A stretch of 64,000 bases of DNA from Sulfitobacter marinus (GTDB lineage: Bacteria > Pseudomonadota > Alphaproteobacteria > Rhodobacterales > Rhodobacteraceae). The translations under genes and the position numbers were made by a program. The stretch covers positions 62,001 to 126,000 of the forward strand of contig NZ_FPAJ01000003.1 of the NCBI RefSeq assembly GCF_900116285.1, in the 5' to 3' direction. The notes below the pieces were generated by a model that was not told where the DNA came from, searched no databases, and worked only from the letters and a program-made list of their open reading frames with translations. Shown one piece after another: positions 1 to 9,348 of the stretch; position 1 is the stretch's first letter; each line of letters opens with the position of its first letter.

Positions 1-432
1 CTCTGCCTCGTCAAACACGGCTTGGCCCGCTTTATGCGCCTTCATGTCCGTCAATTTCCATTGACCGGTGGCGCGGGCGATTTTCCAGCTGACATAGCTG
101 TCGACCGGATTGCGCGTCAGAATAACCTTGGCGCAGCTTTCGTCGTTTAGCAGGGTGTCCAGCACACGCGGATCATGGTCGTGAAAATAACGAAACCCGC
201 CCAAGCCGGTTGATTTACTGCGGATCGCCGACAGCAATACATTGGGGTCGGTGTCACGCGTTTCCTGATCGACGCCCAGAATATCAGTGGCGTTCGGATA
301 GCCGATAAAATGCGGGTTAAACGCCTCTCCGTGGCAATTGATGCCCTCGAACGCATTCAGGTTCGCCTCCAAGAAATTTGAACCCGTTCGCATCTCGGCG
401 AAGACGACAAAGCTCTTGAAATTGGATGTCAT
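1..432 (-). CDS. Sulfotransferase, Stf0/NodH-like (partial)
   Basis: N-terminal 144 codons of a gene running off the left edge. The protein begins MTSNFKSFVVFAEMRTGSNF. The RTGS-type loop near residues 15-18 is the 5'-phosphosulfate-binding loop of PAPS-dependent sulfotransferases, and VILTRNPVDSYVSWKIA (roughly residues 105-121) resembles the 3'-phosphate-binding segment of the same fold. It would move sulfate from PAPS onto a carbohydrate hydroxyl in the cytoplasm. The ATG at 432 lies 2 nt before the end of the GT14 gene, so it is the last visible member of the polysaccharide operon. cysQ, which removes the PAP by-product, lies in the same cluster. The C-terminus is not visible, so family assignment rests on the N-terminal motifs. 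Confidence 0.75.
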   Translation of the reverse strand, partial: MTSNFKSFVVFAEMRTGSNFLEANLNAFEGINCHGEAFNPHFIGYPNATDILGVDQETRDTDPNVLLSAIRSKSTGLGGFRYFHDHDPRVLDTLLNDESCAKVILTRNPVDSYVSWKIARATGQWKLTDMKAHKAGQAVFDEAE

Positions 433-434
433 GG

Positions 435-2132
435 CTATTTCACCAGATAGGGTTTGCGCGGCGAAGGCTGGGTTGCTGCGACACCCCGTTCAACCGGAAA
501 ATCCCCCATAAGATGCGGGTGCATCCCTTGGTTCTTTAGGTTCTGCAAGAACTGTCCAAAACCGGAAAGATCAACCATTTTAGGTACTTCCGCGATGCGC
601 TTCAGCTTTGCAGGGCCAATTTCGTCCAATATCCCCTGAAGCGGCTCCATCGGGGCCTCGATAAATTCGGCCATGTTCCAGATCCGCACCCGCGCCTTGG
701 TGTAGGGCGAGCGGAGGATATTCATGTGTTCGTTTTCAATCTTTTGCAACGCGGCCGCGGTACGGCGAATGACCGCAAAATCCTTATTCGACCGGAACAG
801 AGGCACCGACCACGCGCCAGTGATGACCGAAACCTGCGCATTGGGGTCTTTTGCGATCCGCCAGCACACATCCTGATTGTCGCCCGGCCCGAATTGAAAA
901 CACTGACGTTCGCCGCGTGTGTTCCAGATCAGATTGGTCAAAAATGCCTTGGCATTGTAATCGCGTATCGTCGCACTGTCGCTAAGCGCACCATTGATTG
1001 CGGTTTGGTGGTCGGCATACTGCACCCGATCCGGGGCAAACAAATGGCCATGCACCCGCGCGCCTGTGGATTTGGCCAGCCAAGGCTCAAAATTATCAAA
1101 AAGTTCGGCAAAGCCCTGAAACACAGAATAAGGTGCAGCTGTCGCGCCATTTTCCCAGTCTTCATTGGGAAAACGGCTTTGCATATACAGGCCAGCACGC
1201 CCGCGCGTTCTGCGTTCAACCGCTTTGGCGAAAATGCGGTCAATCTTGCCCGGGTTCGGTTCGGTCTTGCTCAGCGCATTATCCTCATCGGTTAAAAACG
1301 CGTTGTACAGACGATCCGCATAGGGCCAGATCTTGCGCGCGACAAAACAATCCGACCGGCGCAAAAGCTGAAGATGATCATCATAGAAAATATGCGGCTT
1401 TCCCTGAAAGTCGAACTTGGACAGGGTCAGCGACCGGCTTTCAACCTTGGTCGAATAAAGCCGAGACAGGGTCTGGAAATAGCTTTCATCCGGAATCCAA
1501 ACACGGCGGAAATAGCTGTCATATGCATTGCGATCCGGGTCTTGCAGAATGGCCGACAGGGTCTGGCGCGTCAGGCACCACCATTGCGACCCCATATGCG
1601 GGACAATTCCGTTAGGCAGCTTCCGTTTCAGGTTCAGTCCACGCTGAATTGCGACGGCTTTATCAAACAAGAACCGCTGCTTTTTCCACGAAAACGGGAA
1701 ATGCATGGTAAATCGTTCTTCGTCCAATCCACCAACGGTCCAAGGAACATCAGCGGTTGTCGCGCTTTCGATAAAGTCGGTTCTTGGCCGCGCAGCAAGG
1801 TAGTTCACCAGTTCTTTGACCGGGCGCAGCGGCAGACAGGAACCTGATGCAAGATAAACGTGGTGCACATCTTTGAACTGGGCGAGCATCATCTCGGACG
1901 CGGCCTGCGATGCCGCGACGATGCCCCAAGTTCCCCATTCGCAACGAAAGCGTTTGCAGAACGACAGATCAGGCACGTCCGCCAAACTGTTTACAAAGCT
2001 ATCATAAACCTTGCGCGGCACGCTTTTGTCGATATGGATCACCACGGGGCAACCAGCGGCCGACCAATGGCGGGCAACCTGCTCTGCACGGCCAAGCGCG
2101 GTATGCACCAACATGACAACACCGACCGTCAC
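435..2132 (-). CDS. Beta-1,6-N-acetylglucosaminyltransferase-like protein (GT14)
   Basis: 565 residues. The N-terminal half (about 4-260) has the core-2/I-branching (GT14) pattern: a VVIHIDKSVPRK segment, then YLASGSCLPLRP matching the family's S-G-x-D/C-x-P region, then an SQWWCLTR segment. The C-terminal part (about 290-565) does not resemble the catalytic fold and matches my memory of the extra domain found in Rhodobacterales GT14 proteins (DUF5927/5928). It probably transfers GlcNAc or a related sugar during surface glycan assembly. It overlaps the upstream GT2 by 4 nt (2129-2132) and nearly abuts the sulfotransferase, so all three are co-translated. Acceptor and sugar cannot be read from sequence. 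Confidence 0.8.
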   Translation of the reverse strand: MTVGVVMLVHTALGRAEQVARHWSAAGCPVVIHIDKSVPRKVYDSFVNSLADVPDLSFCKRFRCEWGTWGIVAASQAASEMMLAQFKDVHHVYLASGSCLPLRPVKELVNYLAARPRTDFIESATTADVPWTVGGLDEERFTMHFPFSWKKQRFLFDKAVAIQRGLNLKRKLPNGIVPHMGSQWWCLTRQTLSAILQDPDRNAYDSYFRRVWIPDESYFQTLSRLYSTKVESRSLTLSKFDFQGKPHIFYDDHLQLLRRSDCFVARKIWPYADRLYNAFLTDEDNALSKTEPNPGKIDRIFAKAVERRTRGRAGLYMQSRFPNEDWENGATAAPYSVFQGFAELFDNFEPWLAKSTGARVHGHLFAPDRVQYADHQTAINGALSDSATIRDYNAKAFLTNLIWNTRGERQCFQFGPGDNQDVCWRIAKDPNAQVSVITGAWSVPLFRSNKDFAVIRRTAAALQKIENEHMNILRSPYTKARVRIWNMAEFIEAPMEPLQGILDEIGPAKLKRIAEVPKMVDLSGFGQFLQNLKNQGMHPHLMGDFPVERGVAATQPSPRKPYLVK

Positions 2133-3139
2133 GCCCAGTTCCCCTTGGACATGAGGCCCAGAATCTCGAGCTGGCGCCAGTTGATATACCGCTCAGACCA
2201 TTTGCACCAAAGCTGGGGATCTGTTTGCAGATTATCGGCATAGGCTTTGTATTCGACCGATGCGGCGTAATGCTGACCGCGCTCAAGCTCTTCCAGCGCC
2301 TTGGCGCTGAAAGTATCGAGGAATTTTGCATGCAGCAAAACGCCGGATGCTTTTTCCCCGCCCCATTCATCATAAACCTGATTCAAACCACGCGGCAGCA
2401 GCATGTGGGTCGAACTGACATAGACATAGCGCCGGTCCCATTTGACCAGCGGCACCTTGTTCAAAGCGGGCGCTTTTTCAGGGTTGTCCTTAAAGAAGAC
2501 CCGCGCGCGCGGCCCACCCTGAATCCACAGGTTTGCGAACTTAAAATTGCGGAACATCGAATAGTTTCCGCTATCGAACCATGACGCAATTTCCATCGGG
2601 TTCTGGCCAGATCGATACGGCTGTTCATCCAGCCGCCCCTTTGGATACATATCCAGCAACATCGCAGAAAAGGATTTGATCGACGACGCATCCAACCAGT
2701 CGGTCAGCGCACGCAGTGGGCGTGTGTCACAAAACGGGTAGATCAGAAATTCATCCGGGTCGACCGTCAGCGTCCAATGCCCATGCGCATATTTCATCTG
2801 CAGCCAGTTCAGCCAATCGGCCCCAAAACGTGCGCGTTTGTAGCTGGCCCGCGCGCCCCATAGCGAAACATCAGGTTGCTGTTCCAGATACTGGACCGAT
2901 CCATCATCGCTGTCATTGTCCACGAAAAAGAAATGGCCCACGCCCATTTTGCGGTAGTAATCCAGAAAATACGGCAGTCGAATTTTTTCGTTTCGCTGCG
3001 TGCAATACAGCAAAATATCATCGGGCTTGATCCGGTCCGTGCGGTTCGCGATCTGCTTTAGCTCGCGGCGTTTACGAAACGCGCGAATGCGCCATCTCTT
3101 GCGCTGCAGCCGAAGCCGATATGAATTTATTATGCCCAA
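2129..3139 (-). CDS. Glycosyltransferase family 2 (Glyco_tranf_2_4 type)
   Basis: 336 residues. After a basic N-terminus it has LLYCTQRNEKIRLPYFLDYY, then FFFVDNDSDDGS and TLTVDPDEFLIYP, the nucleotide-sugar and metal-binding motifs (DND and DPDE) of the GT-A fold as seen in the Glyco_tranf_2_4 subgroup. It is cytosolic and presumably adds one sugar to the polysaccharide built by this operon. Its stop overlaps the GT14 start by 4 nt, and it follows the GT4 gene after a 64-nt gap. A distant relative of the same subgroup lies at 44358-45260 outside the cluster. The donor is unknown. Confidence 0.8.
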   Translation of the reverse strand: MGIINSYRLRLQRKRWRIRAFRKRRELKQIANRTDRIKPDDILLYCTQRNEKIRLPYFLDYYRKMGVGHFFFVDNDSDDGSVQYLEQQPDVSLWGARASYKRARFGADWLNWLQMKYAHGHWTLTVDPDEFLIYPFCDTRPLRALTDWLDASSIKSFSAMLLDMYPKGRLDEQPYRSGQNPMEIASWFDSGNYSMFRNFKFANLWIQGGPRARVFFKDNPEKAPALNKVPLVKWDRRYVYVSSTHMLLPRGLNQVYDEWGGEKASGVLLHAKFLDTFSAKALEELERGQHYAASVEYKAYADNLQTDPQLWCKWSERYINWRQLEILGLMSKGNWA

Positions 3140-3203
3140 AAACCGCCCCTTATCCGCGGGATATGCTTGCCGCCCTTGTCAAAACCGCCCACGAATGTGC
3201 AGC

Positions 3204-4400
3204 CTATGCTCTTGGGCTTAACACTATGTTGAAATGGTTTTTCCACGTCGGCCCCTGAAACCCCTGCGGGATTTTTCGAATTTCGGCTGTGTCCGCCCAA
3301 TTTTCTATGATCCTTATCCACTGATAGTGATCGGAAACGCCTGCGTAAACAGGGATATCGCCCAAAAATTCGTGCAAAACGTCCAACTCGTTACATAAAA
3401 CCGGTGTTTTCAACATCACCGCCTCAAGCGGCGGCAGGCCAAAGCCCTCGGTAAAGCTGGGAAACAGGCTGCCCGACGCGGATTGGACCAGGGCCGCGAG
3501 GGCCGGATCAGACAGGTTTGCAACCTCACGCACCCGGCTTTTGGGGCCCATCGCATCAAGCCGGTCAAACACCGCATCATTGTTCCACCCCCTGCCCCCG
3601 CAGATCAGCAAAAGCGGGGCGTCGGGGCCCATTTCATCCCAGATATCCAGCAAAAACTTGTGGTTCTTGCGCGGCTCAATGGTACCGACAGTGACGAAAT
3701 ACGGCTCTGCCGGGGGCAGGCCTTGTGGCAGTTCAGACGCGTCAGGCTGGGGCAAAACTGTTCCCAGATGGGCAACAATGCCAGCGGGTGTTTCACCCCA
3801 CGCCGCCATCTGCGCCTCGGCGCGGGCCTTGGTATCTGCCGAATTATAGATGATCCTATCAGCCCATTTTTGTACGTTTTTCAGTTTTTCCCGGAACGGC
3901 TCAACGGAACCGGGGCGCTGGTACTGCGGGTACTCAAGCGGGATAACATCATGGATCATAACGTTAATATCGATCCCATGCTCGTGAAGGGTCGATAACA
4001 CGCGGGGCGAAAGATTGCTGTGGCCCACGTTGTAATATTGGCAGGGCATGGGCAGCTTCTTGACCAACCGCGGCAAGCGCCAAACAGCAGCGCGCGCAAT
4101 GGCGAGCCGCCGGAAATCCGCCTCGGCGCGCCTTACATTCATCGCCCTGCCGCGCCGGAACCGCGACAGCAGGTCGGGCGCACCCCAACCGGCGCGACCG
4201 TCAACCCGGTCCTGAATACCCTGCAAGCCCGCGCGATCCAGCAACAGATAGCCAAGCGGCGTGCGCGCAAGGCCAAAGCACGGCGTATCATCCGACAGAA
4301 ATTGCGCCAGATAGGCCTGTTCGACCCGATCCACCCCCGTTGCCATGCGTCCTGCGCGGCGCAAGGTCCGCGTGACATCCAGCAATCGTGAGGCGGGCAT
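3204..4400 (-). CDS. Glycosyltransferase family 4 (GT-B)
   Basis: 398 residues. The C-terminal half carries the GT4 nucleotide-diphosphate-sugar site: FVTVGTIEPRKNHKFLLDIW, then SLFPSFTEGFGLPPLEAVML, where the E-x7-E motif supplies the catalytic/donor-binding glutamates. The N-terminal half (MPASRLLDVTRTLRRAGRMATGVDR) is the acceptor-side Rossmann domain, with the opening motif common in GTs of the WbdA/mannosyl type. The start at 4400 is 1 nt upstream of the galE stop (4402), implying translational coupling. Likely a retaining transferase acting on a lipid- or oligosaccharide-linked acceptor at the inner membrane. The sugar is unknown. Confidence 0.85.
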   Translation of the reverse strand: MPASRLLDVTRTLRRAGRMATGVDRVEQAYLAQFLSDDTPCFGLARTPLGYLLLDRAGLQGIQDRVDGRAGWGAPDLLSRFRRGRAMNVRRAEADFRRLAIARAAVWRLPRLVKKLPMPCQYYNVGHSNLSPRVLSTLHEHGIDINVMIHDVIPLEYPQYQRPGSVEPFREKLKNVQKWADRIIYNSADTKARAEAQMAAWGETPAGIVAHLGTVLPQPDASELPQGLPPAEPYFVTVGTIEPRKNHKFLLDIWDEMGPDAPLLLICGGRGWNNDAVFDRLDAMGPKSRVREVANLSDPALAALVQSASGSLFPSFTEGFGLPPLEAVMLKTPVLCNELDVLHEFLGDIPVYAGVSDHYQWIRIIENWADTAEIRKIPQGFQGPTWKNHFNIVLSPRA

Positions 4401-4401
4401 A

Positions 4402-5385
4402 TTATGAATTGTAGTGACCAGTTTGATGCCATCTCCACGCGTCAGAAATCATTTGCGACATGGTCGACCGCTTTGGCACCCATCCCAGTTCCGCAGCCGC
4501 GCGGGTGGAGCCGGAAACCAGCTTGGTACAATCCCCCGGACGCCGCGCGCCTTCCTTGATCGGGACCGCACGATTGGTGACCTCGCGACTGCGATCAATC
4601 ACCTCGCGCACTGAAAATCCCGCGCCTGAACCAAGGTTAAAGACGCGACTGGGCTTGCCATCCAGCAGCCAGTTCAGCCCCAGAACATGCGCATCAATCA
4701 GATCGCAAACATGCACATAATCACGAATGCAGGTGCCGTCCGGCGTGTCATAGTCGGTGCCAAAGATAGTTAACGCATCCCGCTTGCCATCAATGGCGTC
4801 CAGCATCAGCGGAACAAGATGGGTCTCGGGTTGATGAAACTCGCCAACCTCGCCGTCAGGATCGGCCCCTGCCACGTTAAAGTACCGAAAGATCACGTGC
4901 TTCAGGCCGTGCGCGCCCTCGAAATCGCGCAGCATCTCTTCGATCGCGCGCTTAGATGCACCATATGCATTGATCGGCAGCTGCGCGGTATCCTCATCAA
5001 ACACGACGTTGTCGTGATCGCCATAGGTGGCGCAGGTGGATGAAAACACAAAGTTTTTGCAATTGGCAGCGATGGCCGCCTCAATCAGGTTCAGCGACCC
5101 TTGGACATTATTACGCCAGTATAGACCCGGCTGCGTCATGCTATCGCCCACCTGACTAAGCGCTGCAAAATGCATCACGGCCACAGGCTTGTATTCGGCA
5201 AAAGCCGCGTCAACGTCAGTGCAGTTCAGTAGATCACCCTCGACCATGGGGCCGAATTTGACCGCGTCGCGCCAACCTGTGACAAAGTTATCAAAGGTCA
5301 CCGGCGTAAACCCGGCTGCGGCAAGCGCCTTGCAAGCGTGTGAGCCGATATAGCCCGCGCCGCCTGTCACCAATACATTTGCCAT
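4402..5385 (-). CDS. galE: UDP-glucose 4-epimerase
   Basis: 327 residues, normal length. Extended SDR: NAD-binding GGAGYIG at residues 8-14, catalytic Ser-Ser-Thr at 115-117, and the Y141-x3-K145 pair (YGASK). It interconverts UDP-glucose and UDP-galactose using bound NAD. It follows galU by 21 nt and runs into the GT4 gene, so it supplies UDP-galactose for the transferases downstream. The late RYFNVAGADPDGEVGE segment is the sugar-binding region typical of GalE. Confidence 0.96.
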   Translation of the reverse strand: MANVLVTGGAGYIGSHACKALAAAGFTPVTFDNFVTGWRDAVKFGPMVEGDLLNCTDVDAAFAEYKPVAVMHFAALSQVGDSMTQPGLYWRNNVQGSLNLIEAAIAANCKNFVFSSTCATYGDHDNVVFDEDTAQLPINAYGASKRAIEEMLRDFEGAHGLKHVIFRYFNVAGADPDGEVGEFHQPETHLVPLMLDAIDGKRDALTIFGTDYDTPDGTCIRDYVHVCDLIDAHVLGLNWLLDGKPSRVFNLGSGAGFSVREVIDRSREVTNRAVPIKEGARRPGDCTKLVSGSTRAAAELGWVPKRSTMSQMISDAWRWHQTGHYNS

Positions 5386-5406
5386 CCGTTTGCCTTTGCT
5401 AGACCC

Positions 5407-6300
5407 TTACTGAGCCGTTTTATCGACGCTCATGATATCTTGCAAATATCCATGAAGATCATCGCGCAGATCAGCACGGGCCAAACCAAAGGATACCGTT
5501 GCCTGCAAGAAACCGGATTTGGACCCGCAGTCAAAGCGTTGCCCCTTGAACCTGTAACCATAGACATCGTTACCCTGTGTCAGCTCGGCCGCAATCGCAT
5601 CGGTCAGCTGGATTTCACCACCCGAACCGGATTTCAACTGGTTCAGGTTACGCAGCACGTTGGGCGACAGGATGTAGCGCCCGATGACAGCAAGGTTCGA
5701 GGGCGCATCTTTGGGTTTGGGTTTTTCCACCATGCCGCGGATCTTTACCATTTCACCTTGATCATCTGCCACGTCCAGCACACCATATGAAGACACGCGA
5801 TCAGGGGAAACCTCCATCGCGGCAACCATATTACCACCGGTTTCATTATACGCCTCGACCATTTGTTGTAGGCATGGTTTATCGGCTGCAATTACATCGT
5901 CCGGCAACATAACGGCAAAAGGTTCGTCACCAATCAAACGGCGTGCGCACCAAACGGCGTGGCCCAGCCCCAAGGCCTTATGCTGGCGGATATAGGCAAT
6001 AGCACCGCTGTCCATGTTGGTGTTCTTCAAAATCTCCAACAGCTCGGTCTTACCCTTGGAGCGTAATTCCTGCTCGAGCACGGGAGAGTGGTCAAAGTAG
6101 TCTTCCAATGCGCCCTTGCCGCGCGAGGTAACAAAGATGAATTCCTTGATACCTGCCGCGCGGGCCTCATCAATCGCATATTGGACCAAGGGGCGGTCGA
6201 CCAATGTCATAATTTCCTTTGGCACCGACTTGGTCGCTGGTAAAAACCGCGTGCCCAACCCTGCCACGGGAAAAATTGCTTTCGTTACCTTCTTGCCCAT
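5407..6300 (-). CDS. galU: UTP--glucose-1-phosphate uridylyltransferase
   Basis: 297 residues. Starts MGKKVTKAIFPVAGLGTRFL with the G-x-G-T-R-x-L-P nucleotidyltransferase loop, followed by KSVPKEIMTLVDRPLVQY, the signature of bacterial GalU. EKPKPKDAPSNLAVIGRYIL is the conserved sugar-binding/dimer region. It makes UDP-glucose from UTP and glucose-1-phosphate. First gene of galU-galE-GT4-GT2-GT14-sulfotransferase. The 108-nt gap upstream (6301-6408) after the GT2/kdsB/cysQ group should hold its promoter, though I could not pick unambiguous -35/-10 boxes. Confidence 0.96.
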   Translation of the reverse strand: MGKKVTKAIFPVAGLGTRFLPATKSVPKEIMTLVDRPLVQYAIDEARAAGIKEFIFVTSRGKGALEDYFDHSPVLEQELRSKGKTELLEILKNTNMDSGAIAYIRQHKALGLGHAVWCARRLIGDEPFAVMLPDDVIAADKPCLQQMVEAYNETGGNMVAAMEVSPDRVSSYGVLDVADDQGEMVKIRGMVEKPKPKDAPSNLAVIGRYILSPNVLRNLNQLKSGSGGEIQLTDAIAAELTQGNDVYGYRFKGQRFDCGSKSGFLQATVSFGLARADLRDDLHGYLQDIMSVDKTAQ

Positions 6301-6408
6301 GCGGCAGTCTTCCTTGTGCGTTACTGGCTATGCTCTGCAACACACAGAACATCATATCCATTGGGTTTAAATCGCTAAGCTGTAATATAGTGCTGACATC
6401 ATCATCGT

Positions 6409-7641
6409 CTAATGGTGAAATCCTCTTTGTGCGGCAACCCGCCGTTTCTCACGCTCCGCCTTTTTCAACTTTGACGAAACACCAATCAACCTATCGGTGC
6501 GCTGAACCTTACCGAACAGCCCACCCCTTTGCACCCATAATCCGTCCGCAGTAAAGGAAAGTCGGTGAAATAGCGCAGTTGGTGAAATTATAAGCAACGT
6601 CACGATGTGGCCCGCTGCCAAAGCGTCAACTGCAAGGTTGCGATCAGCAGCGGCGGTGAACGGTCCGCTCACAATCATCTTGCTGTGCCGTCGCACGGCG
6701 GGAAAGCGCTGAAAGGGGGAAAGCGCGTGCTTGGGCAGGTTTGTAGATGTCTCTTTTCGGTCCTGTCCCTCGGCATATCCAAGGTCCAGCCGTTTCATCA
6801 GGTGCCGCACGTCACGTGGTTCCAACTGGCCGGTTTGCAGTAATCTTAACATGCGCCGGCGCTGTTCATCCCGCAGGGCGTGCCAGTGCGCCGACCATGC
6901 TTGTCGGGGCAGGTGCTTGCGTTGAAAAACTACCCAGCTTGCCCCGATGTCATAGAGGTCGGTCGGCACCCGCGCCGCAGTTCGCATCCGGTTCTCGGCG
7001 TACCCATGATGCACCTCGGCCAGCGGGACAATCGCCGTGGCATGACCCGCTTTTGCCAACCGCATGTTCAGATCGGTTTCATCAAGGAAATAGTGAAAAG
7101 CAGGGTCAAACCCGCCCAGATCGACCAGCACATCGCGTCTAAACGCCATATTAGTGCCTTCGGTCTTGATCGCACGGGTTTCGGAGGGCCGCAGCACTGT
7201 CGCTTGATCCGTGTCCAATTTTAGGGGGTGGGGCAGCCCTTGTTGATCAAGGCTGGCTGCCTTCCATTGAAATGAAATCCCGTTACGGCCCCGGACATAG
7301 CCTCCCATCGCGGCAACGTCGCTTTGGCTGGCGGGGGCAACAAGATGGCGCAGCCACATCGGTTCGGGCACGGCATCATCGTCGATAAATGCAATGATGT
7401 CGCCTGCCGCATGGCCAATCCCCAGATTACGTGCCGCCGAGATATTGGGCACATCGAAAGGAACCAGCTTGAGCTTCTCAGCAAAGGGCAAAGCAGCCGC
7501 GGAGGTGATCCCGGCGGGGTCCGCGACCACGACGACCTCGAAGTTCCAGTATTGCAGTTGGGAAATGCCTGTCAGCGTGCGTGCCAGCGATTGTGGACGT
7601 CCACGGCTGACGATCACAACGCTGACAGGCAGATCGGTCAT
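6409..7641 (-). CDS. Glycosyltransferase family 2
   Basis: 410 residues from the ATG at 7641 (MTDLPVSVVIVSRGRPQSLA). The frame stays open 33 codons further upstream into kdsB, but the internal ATG gives a 4-nt ATGA overlap with the kdsB stop and the natural N-terminus of a GT-A fold. Motifs: ISAARNLGIGHAAGDIIAFI and IDDDAVPEP (the DDD metal/nucleotide site), then FLDETDLNMRLAKAG, the E-D-x-D/N-L-x-x-R acceptor-side motif. The last ~150 residues are basic and not clearly catalytic. Translationally coupled to kdsB, so probably acts in Kdo-linked glycan synthesis. Confidence 0.85.
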   Translation of the reverse strand: MTDLPVSVVIVSRGRPQSLARTLTGISQLQYWNFEVVVVADPAGITSAAALPFAEKLKLVPFDVPNISAARNLGIGHAAGDIIAFIDDDAVPEPMWLRHLVAPASQSDVAAMGGYVRGRNGISFQWKAASLDQQGLPHPLKLDTDQATVLRPSETRAIKTEGTNMAFRRDVLVDLGGFDPAFHYFLDETDLNMRLAKAGHATAIVPLAEVHHGYAENRMRTAARVPTDLYDIGASWVVFQRKHLPRQAWSAHWHALRDEQRRRMLRLLQTGQLEPRDVRHLMKRLDLGYAEGQDRKETSTNLPKHALSPFQRFPAVRRHSKMIVSGPFTAAADRNLAVDALAAGHIVTLLIISPTALFHRLSFTADGLWVQRGGLFGKVQRTDRLIGVSSKLKKAEREKRRVAAQRGFHH

Positions 7642-8438
7642 TCCAGACCCATCTGCGCCATCATCGCCTCGATTTTGGGCACGTCTTCGGGATTGTTCAG
7701 CTCCCAGAACTGACGGCCTTTGGCTTCGACCTCGACGCACAAAACCGTATGGCTGTTTTCCATGAACCGAAGCTGCTCAAGCCCTTCGAGTTGTTCGAGC
7801 GGGCCAACGGGCCACGATGGATATGCGGCCAGCGCATCGGGGCGATAGGCATAGACACCAACATGGTGAAAAACCGGTGTCGGATCAGCGTCGCCATAGG
7901 TTTGCGAGGTGAATGGCACCACCTCTTTGGAAAAGTACATCGCACTATGATCAGCGGCAAAAACCGATGTTGTACCGCCCACGCGGCCCGCTTTGCGATC
8001 GGCCAGCAGGCTGTTTAAAGCAGCACCATCGCAGCGCAACACAGGGGTCGCAATGCCCGCCTTGGGCGCGCCTATTAGACCCTGTACAAGGCTTTCGACG
8101 AACCAATGCGGCGTCAGTGGCGCATCGCCCTGTAGGTTCACAACGATGTCATAGCCACCGCCCAAAACCGCATGCGCCTCGGCGCAGCGTTCCGTTCCGT
8201 TGGCACAATCGACCGAGGTCATGACGACCTCGGCCCCAAAGGCTTCGGCGGCGGTTTTGATCCGGTCGTCATCGGTTGCGACAACCACCATATCGACGCC
8301 TTGCACCTCGCAAGCGGCTCGCCAGCTGCGTTCAATCAAACTGCGGGATGTCCCGCTGGCCCCTTTGAGCATCGCCAAAGGTTTCGCTGGATAGCGGGTC
8401 GATGCATAGCGGGCGGGAATGACAATAATAACAGACAT
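7638..8438 (-). CDS. kdsB: 3-deoxy-manno-octulosonate cytidylyltransferase
   Basis: 266 residues. IIVIPARYASTRYPAKPLAM (residues 4-23) is the CTP-binding loop of CMP-Kdo synthetase. VVVATDDDRI and NLQGDAPLTPHWFVESL follow in the right order. It activates Kdo as CMP-Kdo for lipopolysaccharide or for the poly-Kdo linker of exported capsules. It overlaps cysQ by 1 nt (8438) and the downstream GT2 by 4 nt. Being inside a polysaccharide cluster rather than with LPS core genes suggests a capsule-dedicated paralogue, but a single-copy housekeeping role cannot be excluded. Confidence 0.93.
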   Translation of the reverse strand: MSVIIVIPARYASTRYPAKPLAMLKGASGTSRSLIERSWRAACEVQGVDMVVVATDDDRIKTAAEAFGAEVVMTSVDCANGTERCAEAHAVLGGGYDIVVNLQGDAPLTPHWFVESLVQGLIGAPKAGIATPVLRCDGAALNSLLADRKAGRVGGTTSVFAADHSAMYFSKEVVPFTSQTYGDADPTPVFHHVGVYAYRPDALAAYPSWPVGPLEQLEGLEQLRFMENSHTVLCVEVEAKGRQFWELNNPEDVPKIEAMMAQMGLE

Positions 8439-9235
8439 CAGGGCGCCTTTAGCTCAACGCCGGGCGCGTGGGCGATAAAGAACGGATTGGCGAAATCAGC
8501 CTTGCCATATTTCAGCGGCGTCAGATCATCAAAGCGAACAACCGCCCCACCGGCACCAGCCAATACCGCGTGACCTGCCGCTGTATCCCATTCCATCGTC
8601 CGACCCACGCGGGGGTACAAGTCAGCCTCGCCCGTCGCGATCAGACAAAACTTGAGCGATGAACCCGCGCTTTTCATGTCCTGCACATTATACTTAGCGA
8701 TGTAATCATCGGTCGCTTGGTCGCGGTGGGATTTTGACGCCACAACCATCAGCGCCGAATTATCCGGGTTAGAGACTGTTATCGGCGTGACCGGCCCCAT
8801 TTGACCCTTGGGGAAATCACCTGTTTCTTCGACCGCACTGCCATCTGCCAGGGTAAAGAACATGCGCCCGCGTGCAGGGGCATAAACGACGCCGCGGGTC
8901 GGCACGCCCGCTTCGACAAGGGCGATGTTCACGGTGAAATCACCCCGGCGGTTAATGAATTCCTTGGTGCCATCCAGCGGATCAACGATCAAAAACGTAT
9001 CGCCACGCGCGCTATGTGTGGCGGATTGTTCCTCAGTCACCAGCATCACATCGGGAAATGCAGCGCGTAAACCGTCCGAGATGATCTTGTCTGCGGCCTC
9101 ATCGGCAATGGTGACCGGGCTTTCGTCAGACTTGGTCTTAACTTCAAAGTCATCCTGACCATAGATCTGCATAATCTTGTCACCGGCTTCTAGTGACAGA
9201 CCCCGCATAACTGTCACCAGCTTTTGATAATCCAT
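8438..9235 (-). CDS. cysQ: 3'(2'),5'-bisphosphate nucleotidase
   Basis: 265 residues of the lithium-sensitive inositol monophosphatase fold. Metal-binding motifs are DPLDGTKEF (about residues 84-92) and the late WDTAAGHAVLAGAGG; E63-E64 in VTEEQ and the DEAADKI segment complete the site. It hydrolyses PAP to AMP, preventing PAP from inhibiting sulfotransferases. First gene of the cysQ-kdsB-GT2 unit and divergent from the ABC permease at 9349. The presence of a PAPS sulfotransferase at the far end of the cluster gives it an obvious local partner. Confidence 0.92.
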   Translation of the reverse strand: MDYQKLVTVMRGLSLEAGDKIMQIYGQDDFEVKTKSDESPVTIADEAADKIISDGLRAAFPDVMLVTEEQSATHSARGDTFLIVDPLDGTKEFINRRGDFTVNIALVEAGVPTRGVVYAPARGRMFFTLADGSAVEETGDFPKGQMGPVTPITVSNPDNSALMVVASKSHRDQATDDYIAKYNVQDMKSAGSSLKFCLIATGEADLYPRVGRTMEWDTAAGHAVLAGAGGAVVRFDDLTPLKYGKADFANPFFIAHAPGVELKAP

Positions 9236-9348
9236 AATGCCAAGGTCCCCTGAGTTTCGTTGATTACTTTACGCAAACCCCTTATGATTACAGATTGACG
9301 GAACAGCAAGAATTCCGTGCTAACACCTAAAGCATAGAGGCTTTTGAG

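Noticed and set aside
9299-9324. GGAAC upstream of the export permease as a possible EcfG promoter
   Set aside because: At 16 nt the -10 position reads TAAC, which does not match CGTT.
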